The position numbers were made by a program, and so were the translations under genes. Shown here piece after piece: positions 12,601 through 24,600 of a stretch of 64,000 nt of DNA (positions within the stretch are counted from its first letter, which is position 1; each line of letters starts with the position of its first letter). The notes under the pieces were generated by a model. It had not been told where the DNA came from, made no database searches, and saw only the letters and a program-made list of their open reading frames with translations. The stretch spans positions 59,146-123,145 of the forward strand of contig NMRB01001119.1 in the NCBI GenBank assembly GCA_002633025.1. Reading direction: 5' to 3'. The stretch is from Notospermus geniculatus (Eukaryota > Nemertea > Pilidiophora > Heteronemertea > Lineidae).

Positions 12601-15600
12601 TTGTAGGACGACATTGAACCTGGGTATATTTCTGTTATACCCCGGACGACATTAACCGATTCGGCCTAAATAACAGTGTTTTTACAGAAATACAGTGTTA
12701 ATGATATTATTGTGCAGTAAAACAATTGGGTCTTATGCAGAGTCACAGGTTCATGTGTTGACAAGTAGGTAAATAAACAGAGTGATTATAATGATCAGGC
12801 TATCGTATGCTGAAGGAATGAATCGTCCAGTGTCTCTATTGAGTTTGGGTTTGTGTCTCTTGATTTGAATGCCCTCCATCAGTTTTCTTTGGTAAAACTT
12901 TTGTTGCTGTTTGTTTAAGACGACTGTCTTTTGCCATTCCACGGTGTGACCCGTGTTTGCATAGTGTTCGTACACAGCTGATTTAGGGTCCTTTTGGTGC
13001 TCAGAAATTCTCATGGAGAGGGGTCTGTAAGTTTCACCTACCATGCCTACATAACATTGTCCACGAGAGCATGTAACTGTAACTTTATATACGGGTATGA
13101 AAAGTTTTTTTCGAGATGTTGCAATTGCTGCCATATGCGGAAATAACTCATTCATTTAAGGCACAGGATAGAATTATGGCTGTTCTGAGGAGTACGGCAG
13201 TCAGTATTTCCGCTCTCGACGTAGCCTAACCCTAATCCTAATGTAAAAAGTATCAAAAACTGTCGTAACAATAAACAGTGCCTGGTTTTATCCAAAAGCA
13301 ATAATGACCTAGACTAGCAACTGTTTAGTAACAGGGACATCAACGTGGCTTCAGGGACATCAAAGTGTCCACTGAGGCCAGGGAAACAGCCCCCCCCCAA
13401 AAGCAGCCAACACACAACACAGCCCCTTGCCCAGTTCCCTCACCTCTGGTTGTTGGACAAAGATTCTTATTACTCTTGATTGTTTATATAAGTCATGATT
13501 ACATGTATTTAGCATTCACAGACACCCTAGAAATGCTGCACTCCGTGATTGGGCAATGCATTTATGACCACCTCATGCTTGGGTTAAGGAATTAAACCCT
13601 CGGCGTCGGGTCTTGGTTGCGACACCAAACCCGCGATGGTTTGGACTAAACATTCATCCTACATGTATTTCGAAGTGGTTATTTGCACAGCTAACTGCTG
13701 TGTACGCAGTACGAATAATTTTCTTGCATGCACGTTCAGCTAATTAATATTCATGCCCACCGATAAGCATGTCTCGACGTAACGCTGTCGCTGCCAGATG
13801 TCTCGGTAGCTCAATCGGGTAGAGCGTTCGCCTTACACACCGCAGGTCCCCGGTTTGACTCCCGACTGGGTGATTTTTTCGCCGCTTTTCCTGTCTTTTT
13901 TTCTTTTCTTTTTCTTTTGGCTTTTTTTTGTTTGCTGAAAGTACTCGGAATCCACCGAACGGTCCAGGGAAAAAAATTAGCGGACGGGACGTAGTCCTTG
14001 TTAGGCAATTTTAGTGGCCAATTTTCAGGGTGTTTGTGTCATCCAGGAAAATTAGGAAATTAGAATGAATAATCTACTTGGCAAACATGTTTGCTAGAAA
14101 CCCGGCCGCAGGAAAAAATGACGTGGATGGGGACTGCGAAACAAAGTGATTTTCAGAAGGCCCTGGCGATGATGAGCAGCAAGATTTTATCAAGTTCGTT
14201 GCCTGCCGAGCTCACGCCTTTCGACAAGCACATAAGCTTCCGCCGTCATACAGTATGGCAGATTAGGTCCAGATGACCCGAATCAGGGCTAGGCCTAATT
14301 ACTGCGTGGTGTGCACAATGAAAAGACCTATAGGGCCTACGACCCTAACCCAAATTAGGTTATGATTCGACAATAGGCTACCTGCCCTTTCCGTCAAGTG
14401 TAATTACAGAGGTGGTGACAAAATGTTTGAAGAGTGGTACCCTGGGCAGATTACATGTAGGTCAAAAACATCTCGTCATGAACATAAGGGCACTTGCCCA
14501 TTAAAAAACGCCGATCTATTGAGCTAAAAATGAACAGGTTTGTGTCTTTACCAAAAGGAGAAATTGGATTTGGTGATCCCCCACGCGAGCAATGAAGCAC
14601 CGCCATGCTGTTTAGAATCACAGCTTTCTATCCAAGACAATTCCCGTCCTTATTTCTACAGCGAAAGTAGGCGGAGTCTGTTATTATACAGTAGGCGGAG
14701 TCTGCTGTGCACATAAGAAAATCCGTACGTACTGGACGCACAGCAGCTGTGCCTCCAAGCGCTATAACCTGCCTTGCATACACAGCTGCTGTGCAAATAA
14801 ACCCGGCCTTCATATTTATGTTTAGTGCAATTTGATTGCAAATAGGCCTAAGATATCAGGGAGGACGCTCCATCAATGACGCGACATGAGTCAATCACGC
14901 ATTGTGTCTACAGACCTGTACATTGTGCCTATATCGTGTACATCTGTGTGCAGCGCTAACAGCAAGCTGCAGGAGTCGAAATGAGATAGCAGGGTGCTTT
15001 CTTCAACGGACTATCCGCTGGATGGTTAGCTAATGATACAAAACATCGCTGGGATAGGTCACTGAGTATCCCTCTCGCCGGCATCGTTGCACTACCTCGC
15101 TGAATGCTCGAAGCGAGAAATGTTGGACGCCAGACGCCATTTTGGAAACACTGAGTGGGGTTCTTGGTTGTGTGCGAGTGTATGAAGAGGAACGAGACCA
15201 AAGCCCTGCTGTGGGAGGATGATTCCAGCAGGGCTTTGTGTGTGAGTGTATGAAGAGGAACGAGACCAAAGCCCTGCTGTGGGAGGATGCCCAAAATGGC
15301 CCATTCTCAACCAAAATCTTGCCCATGCTGCAGCAAGGTATCAGAACACCCTGGCAGGTCTGGACGGGATACCCCGTCTGTAGATCTATGGAAACAGATG
15401 GAGAATGAGGACACGAAATTGACCGCCCTCAGCAGCAAATCAAAGCCACCAACCTTTGATGAGTACACTGCCTTCACGTTCTCAGCTCTCTTCAGTAATG
15501 AGACATTGAATTCAATAGGAGTGTTACCGAAACTTGGTATTTTGTACGTCCCAGGGCCTCTCGTGTAGATGAAACCTTTTGGGGAATAGCGCTGTTCCTC

Positions 15601-18600
15601 CAGCATCATCAAGCCGTAGCCCTGCAATGACATTGTTTACTAGACTAATGCCTGGCTTTCACTGACGCTACGAATGTCCCGAATCGCCCCGAATCTGAAC
15701 GTTTTCGGGTTCGTAGACAATTCTCAAACGTTTCTTGCAGTTCCTAAATGATTCTTAGTTGATTTCCTGAACATTCGTACTGTTCGCGAGAGTTTTTGTT
15801 TGTCAAAAACATTCGTGGGAGCGTTCACGAATTTCACGACACAAATTCAACTACGAAGTACAAATTCAAAGAATCATGTAAGAATTGTACGAATAAGGTA
15901 CGACTCACTTACGAGTATTCCTGGCCGATTCGTGATAGATCCGTACTTGATTCATAAATACATTCGGGACATTCGTGCCTGTTTCGGCGTGGGTCCGCAA
16001 ATTTGAGGGACACACGAATGGCCAAGAATAGCCCAGAATGCAAAAGAATCCACTACGAGGCTGTTACGGACGATAAGAAACGGGTTACGAAGTGTTTACG
16101 ATCTATACGAATTTTAAATTCGTGAAATTCGTGAACCGTCCCACGAAAGTTTTTGACAAACAAAAATTTTCGTGGCGGCTCGACGAACTCACACGAACTG
16201 TACGAATGTTTTAGGAATCAACCAAGAACCATTTCAGAACTGCAAGAAACGTTTGAGAATTATCTACGAACCGGACAACTTTCTGATTCGGGACATTCGT
16301 AGCGTCAGTGAAAGTGGGGCATCATGGACCCACGCGGAAAACAGACAGGAGTAGGGAGGTTTCGCAAGCGCCCGGTTAGGCCATACGACGACGTTTATCT
16401 ATTGTTTGGGTATACCCACACAATAGATAAACGTCGTCGTAGGGCCTAACCGGGCGCTTGCGAAACCTCCCTAATGTCTCGAATGCATCAAGTACGAATC
16501 GGGCACGACTATTCGTAAGTGAGTCGTACCTTATTCGTACAATTCTTACACAATTCTTTGAATTCTTACTTGTTTCTTAACCCATTCTTGACATTCGGCA
16601 TATTTTTCAAGCCGATTAGCCACGAATTTGGACAATTTCAGATTCGGGACATTCGTAGCGATAGTGAACGCCAGGCAGACTAGACTAGGCGTGCTGCCCA
16701 TGAGTGCTTGCGATTGAAGCCTAATGTGAGGATCCGTGGGATCGAATCCGGTAGGAAGCTATAGCTACGCCTCCATTACAGCGTTGAGATCCGGTCTTAA
16801 TAGTACCGCATCTAAAATAAGACCGGATATTTCACGGCTTGTGCTTCCACTACCATGACTACTGGATTTGAGGTTAGTAAGTTCGGCTACAGATGGCGAT
16901 ACGTTGAATGAAAACCGCGTATTGTTCTGGTACTTTCGAGCATGAGCAATGTGGCAAGCGATCTTAAGCCACCTGTAGCCGATCATAATACTACAATCAG
17001 ACAATAGATCCGGACTTATTGCCATTCCACTAGAGAAAACACCATTGTTAATCCGCATCTAATTTAGATTCGGAATAGATCGGCTATGCTATCCGAGCTT
17101 TTAAATAAATCTGCACTTAATAGAACCGGACTTATTAAACACGGAAATTAAATGGAAGCAGACAAATACCAGCTTTTTTGTAGTGGAAGTGCAGCTTATG
17201 TCTTTCACCTCAGAAACTCGTTACTATTTCATGTTCTTTGATTGATCTCTTTGATATGTGACCCCTTGCATCAGGTGATAAAACTGTTTGGGTTCGGAGA
17301 TTGTTTGGACTACTCGCAAGGGTACTGAGGGACGCCTCGTTTAACACGGGTCATTTAACCATCTTTTTAGCTCACCCGTGAGCTCTTTACAATGCTGCAG
17401 CGTCCGTCGTCGTCGTCGTCCGTTAGCAGGGCACGTTTTGTAACCGCTGGGGCTAGATTGATCTGAAACTTGGTACAAATATACCCCAGGTCAGATGACT
17501 TATGACGCCAAGTTTCGGTCCGATTCGATTCTTGGCTTGGCCTCCAGATGGCCAAAACCAAAAACACAAAAAGTGCAATAACTCCTGAACCAATGACTTG
17601 ATCATCTCCAAATTTTTATCATAGGTGTATCATATTAGGATACATAAGATATAAAACGACTTTTTGATTTGACCTACTTTTCAAGGTCACAGAGGTCAAA
17701 ATTCAACAAAACTAGCGAACCTGCCACAGGTCTTCATTATTTCACCGAGGGTCTTCATATCTTGCATAAACATGTATTAGAGGGGTACCTTCAAAATACC
17801 GAGTTTCGGCCGGATCGGACATCCAATATGGCCACCAGGTGGTGTAACCTGAAAATCACCTAAGTGCTGTAACTGAGGAACGGCTTGACCCAGAGTGCTC
17901 AAACTGGATATTTACCTCCCTCTAGCGATGACCTTTACAAGTACGTCAAATTTCGGCCTGACTGAGGTTCCAATATGGCCGCCACGTGGCGTAACCCGAA
18001 AATCATCAAAGGTGCTATAACTCAGGAACGACTTGACCCAGAGCAATCAAACTTGATATTTACCTCCCTCTAGATGACCTTAACAAGCACGTCAAATTTC
18101 GGCCTGATTAAACTTCCAATATGGCCCGCCAGGTGGCATAACCCAAAAATCATCAAATCTGCTATAACTCAGGAGCGACTTGACCCAGAGCAGTCAAATG
18201 TGCTATGTGGCTCTCTCTAGGTGACCTTTATGTGCAAGTGAAGTTTTGGCCCGATTGGGACATCCAATATGGCCGCCAGGTGGCATAAAGTGAAAATCAT
18301 TGAAGTCCTACAACTTGGGTATGACTTGACCCAGATTGCTCATATAACTGACATACCTCTCTCTGTCATTACACTATTTTGTCCAAACGGGTGAGCACAT
18401 GGTCCATGGACCATTTTATTTGAAGATGGGGATGTAGCCTAGTGGTAGGGCGTGCTGCCTCTGATTGATGCCTAATACAAGGGTCCGTGGGTTCGAATCC
18501 GGCTGGAAGCTTTGTCTTTCACCTTCAAAACCCGTTACTGTTTCATGTTTTTCACTACACTTAGGGAAGAAAGCAACGAGTCTCTCTCAGATTCAAAGGT

Positions 18601-21600
18601 GTTGAGGCTTGAGCGGGTGACACAACTCATTTCAGTGTTCAAGATCAAGATGGGGAGCGACGGTGGTGTAGTGGTGCGGGTCTCCGACTGGCGGTCAGAC
18701 GGTCCCGGCTTCGAATCCCACTGGGTGTGAGACTTTGCCTCACTGGCCTTTCTCCACCCAGGTGTATAAATGGGCACTGGTCGGATATGCTCAGATTGTA
18801 GTGCTGAATGAGCAGATCATCTGAGCTACTGAGAGGTTTCAGGATAGACACGGGTTAAATTGTGAAGTCGGATGAGAACCTGTACCGTAGTTGATATCAC
18901 ACTATACATGTACACCCAAACACGCCAAACTTTAAACCCAACCTTAAACTTTTTTTTAACCCTTTCGGGACAGATATCGCCGTTTGGCGAGTGTGGCCTG
19001 TACCACAAACCCTTGCACATTCAAACTGACTTAGATTCGTAACCAGTGGACCGATCGATGTTGTCTTTGCATATTTTTTAATGCGAGACTACTCCCCCCT
19101 CAATACGCGATTTTGTTCTGATTGAAGGAACGTGGCTAAAATTGCGTTTTAACGTTCGTCCCGTGGTCCAGATTGACAGACTCCAAAGTGCAAATCTAAC
19201 ATGTTGCGACAAAATGGCCGTATCTCCGGAACGGAAGCAGCCACGACGACGCGACAAGCGCCAAAAGAAAGAGGAGGAAAAAGTAGATTTCGACCTATTA
19301 TCAGACGCGTAGGAGCAACGGTTATCGAGATATAGACGTTTAAACATTGGAAACCTGACGAAAAAGTAGGCAGAACGCGACTACATGTACATGTATTTCC
19401 TCACAACTTGCATCTTCGGCTCTGGGGTCCTGTTTCTCTCAGAGACATTTTGGAAGAAGCAAACCTGCATGAGGTCGTGGCCCATTTAGTTGCCTCCTGA
19501 ATGAGTGCCTTGTCGCCAGTTTTGGTTGCAATTTTAGGGAGCTAGGCGCGTTTTTGTAGAGACATCAGAGATTCATGTTACGAAATGTACACTTTTCAAC
19601 ATCGTCCAGGCCCGAAAGGGTTAAAGATCGATAGCAGTGCCTTGTCAAGATATTCTATGGCATAAATATACACGATCATGACATTCTGCGCTTATACATT
19701 GTATTGACTTCCAGTGCCTCTGCCAGAAAATTTTTGGAGGGTCTTCAAAGTCAACCACACCAAAACCCCATGAAATTAAAGAAAATGGTCCTTTTGTGTT
19801 CCTTTGACGGTACTTGCATAGTACCCTAAGTACCCACTGGCGGAAACACTGACTTCTTGGATTCAGATGTGACCAGTTACCATGGTTACAGACCTGAGTA
19901 AATGCTCCTTCAATCTGTCCAATATCGATGGCAGGATTCAAACTCTTGCCGACATCCATGACTATGTCTGTCCTCAGAACTTGATGATCTCCCGTCAGGC
20001 AATCAATCTCAACCTCTGAACAACCAACACCGGCGGTGAAATAGTCAAACGGTTGCCCCTGCATTGTCTTTGGGTCTAGATATATACCTTTGGTGCTGAA
20101 ATGAGAAGTGCAAACAATGTTCAGCACTAAAACATAAAAAATGCCCCACAGCGGTTTGCCTTACCATTTCAGTGGCCGATCCAGGGGGAGCAGGTGGTGC
20201 ACTCCCCTTCCGGGCCAGAGTGCTCTTTTTAGCCGCTTGGCCATGTTGGCCGCAAGCCCCAACAGGGCTTATGCTCTGGTTCGGGTCTTTGAGTGGTGGT
20301 TTGTCGTGCGTTACGACGTACACCCTTGCACAGTTAATAAACTTAAATATTTCCCAAAATCTTCAGCGGATCAACCTTTGCTTTTTATGGCGATTACTTA
20401 GGGCATCAATACACATTTTGAGACGAAAAATATCATGAACTTGCATGAGTTGTATTTTTGACAAAAGTTTGAAATTTCCATAAAAAAGTGTGATTTTCAA
20501 TCGCATATTTTTTAGAAGTGAAACCAACGTCACTTTAAAGCCTGTTTGTTTCCCAGCAAAATTATTTTTTCAGGTTTAAAAAATTCCGTGGTGAACAGAA
20601 GTTACAGAGCATTTTCCAAAATGAATTTCGTTCGGTTTTCCAGTCAAGTCAGGGCTATTCATTCCGTCTCATTTAGATCTACCCAGTCTGCTGAATTGTG
20701 AATAGGCCTATTCATGGCCTAGTCAACAACAGTTACTCCTGATGACACTACATCGAGTAATCCAAGGCCAGGCGGTCATTTGTGTGAGATAAGTGTCGGT
20801 GTAACCTTTCTTAATTCATCCTTACAATTCCTTACCAATGAAGGCAGGAGAGCCTACGTAACCTCTTATGGAATTGACGCCATTTACTAACTTGACCTAC
20901 GATGAATGGGACTTATTATTCCGTGAGCTTGGTCTTGGGACAATAAGGAAAGGTCGACTATAAAATAAGACTTGTAACTGTAGCCGTGTTTACACCTAAG
21001 CAATTTTTCCAGGCCCGGGTTCGAATTTAACCCGGATCCATTGAATTTTCTGTCCACACCTATTATTCGTCTTACGATATTGAACGCTGGCCATGCTATT
21101 TATAGACACACCACCCATTCAATTTTAGCAGACCGACACCTGTCGGTGGGCTCAGTAAACGTTTTAGCCCGGCATTTTTCTGTCCACACCTATGAAATTG
21201 CCGGGCTAAAGCATAACCCGGATCAGACCCGCCGAGCGAAAGCGGGCTAAATTAGTTCGGCAATTTTTAACCCGGATCCGATTTTCATAGGTGTAAACGC
21301 AAAAAAGGCGGGTCAGAGCCGGGTCAGGTCCGGCAATTTCCTCAGGTGTAAACACGGCTTGTATGTAACTGTTGACTGGAGTTTCGACTGAAACTTTCGA
21401 ATAAATTCTTCGTAATTACGAAATGAAAGCTCCAATTGAAAATTTGAAAATTTATTCGTGTATAGAAACGCTTTAAACGCTTTTTCTAAAGAAAAAGCTT
21501 TAACATGTTTAAAATGACATTTTTGATATTTTTGGTCTCAAAATGTGTCTTGATGCCCTAAATAACTGCGGTGAAAAGCAAAGGTTGATCCGCTGAAGAT

Positions 21601-24600
21601 TTTGGGAAATATTTAAGTTTATTAGCTGTGCATTTACTTTTGATTAAGGGTGTACGTCCGTAAACTTTTGGTTTGTTAGCACTCTAGCACCTTTATTTTT
21701 TGACGAATCTTTTTGGTTTTTTGATGGGTGTATATATGGGCCTAAGATCTAGGTCGAGTTCGATTTTGAGCATGGCTTGATTCCTATTTTGGCCTCCAGG
21801 GGGCATTTTGTGAAAAATTTCAAAGGGCTATATTTTGATAATGGTTTGAACTATCGTGTTGAAACTTTGTACACGTGTACCTCTAGGTCATAGCAACCTA
21901 CAGACAAAATTTTGGTGAAGTTTGATTCTTGACTTTGCCATTAGGGGGCCAAAACCAAAATCACTAAAAGTGCTTAATTCTCCCTTACGAAGCGACGGAT
22001 ATTTGTCAAATTTTTATCATGGGTACATCTAATAGGGATACATACATGTAAGAAAGAGAGTACTCGGTTTTTACTTTGATCTCCTTTTCAAGTTCACAGA
22101 TGTCAAAGTTCGCCTGAAATTACGAAATTGGCTCTTTTTGTAATGGTTTGACCTATTGCTTTGAAACTTTGCACATACCTAGCTCTAGGCTGTAACAACT
22201 CAGACGAATTTTCGGCAAAATCTGATTCTTGACTTTGCCACTAGGGGGCCAAACTGCTTCAAGCAAAGCGGGCACAGTGCCATTGGCACTATTTTTTTGC
22301 ATAGGGTGCTTCTTTCGGTAGAGAGTGCCTTCTTCGGCACAGAGTGCCTTTTTGGCGACAAAGTGCCCTTTCCGGCAAAAGCTATGTATCCAACCCGCCT
22401 CTTTTTCCAGCGTCAGTCTACAGCAACTACTAAAGCCGATGGACCCCGAACCGCGAGCACAGTTTATTCGCAGTGAACCACCGTGAACAACCCGTGACCG
22501 CGAATAGCCTGCGAACTGTCTACACCTGGTGAGTACTTGCGGTTGTTCCCTGCCCTCCTATTGGCTCCCGGCCAGTGACCTCATTCTGATCAATTGACGT
22601 TCCCGCAGGGCTGTAGGCAGGGGGCTGGGCAGTGTGCCAGGCTCGGCATTTGACTGCCTTTGGTTCCAAAACGCCCAAGTCCAATAACCCAATGAACCAT
22701 GCACTCACAAGGCTGGAGTGCCCAATGGGGATGGCGTAATTTTTTTATCCCGACAGGTCGGCGCTGCGAGCGATGTGACCTGAGCGACGTCATTGACGTC
22801 ATTTTAGGTGTTGACGTTGCGTCATGAGAAAATGACCTGTACATTTTTCTACAGAAATAATGACACAAAAACGTTGCTATTATCGCCATCGTGTCTCTTA
22901 TTTTAAGATGAAATGGTCCATGGACCATGTGCTCACCTGGGTGAATGTACTACTAGAAGAAGGAATTGGAAATGTTGAATGGATATGTGTCTAGGTATTG
23001 ATTGAGGTCGACAATGATATACTAAGTATGTGTCATGTTGGATGTTGTATAGCTGCCCTAGTCTGACGATTGGTTATTTGGCGGACAAAGAGGGTACGGG
23101 TAGTACTAAGTAGGTCTATGCCTAGGAAAACTAGCATGCTAGGCGTAGAAAGTACTTAGAATTTTTGCCTGTGTGCAAATCAATGTACAATGTAAAAATT
23201 ATCTGAAATAAAAATGTAGCCGGTAACGCACTTGACTTCTGAGGTTTTTGAAATTGCGTTGTCTTTTGGCAAATACTGAAATAGTTTGGGGAAATAGCTC
23301 AGTTATATTAACAGATGAAGAAAGTATGTAGGTCTAGATGAATTTTTGACCGTTGCACAATCAATGCCGTAGCGATTTGAAAGAGTTCGTACTTTATTTC
23401 TGAACAAAATATTTATTTGTCAACGCAATGTTTAATAAAAGTATTATTTTTGCATCATCTCAACTTATCGATGGAGCAGAACGCACAATGCAAGATGGTC
23501 ACCTGGCGGCCACATTGGAAGCTGGAGTGCACCTGAAATTGACATAGTGCAGCCTCTGACCGATATCAGTATGGCTGTAAAATATAAAGATAATCTGACA
23601 TCCACATAGCATATATATTCCTTATTCCACTGTTCAAGTCGGGTTTGAAACCACAGTCGAGAATAGTTGCTGTCGCAGGAGATATTTCAGTCCATAGTTT
23701 TTGAATCATGAGGGGTTAAAAAGCAAAAAGTGTACGTATCTAGTCTGAACGTCTGACTCGTATTGGTATTTTTAGAATGTGCTGGACGTTAATACAGATG
23801 TTGTTGCAGCTGTCAGTTCTGCAAATGAGCAACAGGAGGCAGTGTTCGGACTAGTACCTATCCAGCTTGTGTAGGATGAGAAGGGGTTAAACAGGATATG
23901 TTTCCACAATAGCTAAATGCATATCTTTTGTAAACACCAGAAAACTGATGTCAGTATTCGTTCTACATCACACAATAGGCCTACTGTTATTTCCTTGTGT
24001 TATTTCAAAGTGAGTTTGAATTTCCCGCCTTTTTGGTAACTCTTCTGTAGAAGGAGTCTTGTCACATGGCAAACTTTTCACTGCCAGACTGGACTGACGA
24101 ACTTCAAAATAGTAGATATCAGATGATAGACAAAATATGGGTCAACAAATTACTTAATTTGACGGGGCTGTTATGTTTTCTAGACAACGAACATCATTTC
24201 AATGCATAAACGCCATCTACGTCTTAGTAAAATGAAGAGATTCGAAGAAGGTTATGAAGTGCCGTGTGATTGTTTCAATTCAGCGGGAAACAAAGCCGAG
24301 ACAGCTGAACGTTTTGATTGTTTACAGACAAACTGATGAAATACTTGCGTAACAAACCATGACAACTTCTTTTCTAGAATTTCTTCCCACTGAGTTGGTA
24401 CAGAATTCCCCACAGTTTTGCTTCTAAATGACGTTTTGAGGTAATTTTCTTGCAAAACCTCGAGTGTCAAGAGCCGGGGTCAAGAGAACAACCTCGACAG
24501 AACTATCATTGCGTCGCATGGGAGACACAAGGTCTACATACATTATAGGCACCTGGAGCTGAGGTCTCATCGCTGAACACTGACAAAATCGCAGTTTGTC

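Noticed and set aside
13799-13870. Functional tRNA gene (Val-like)
   Set aside because: Box A and B are good but acceptor and anticodon stems do not pair, so it is treated as a SINE head.
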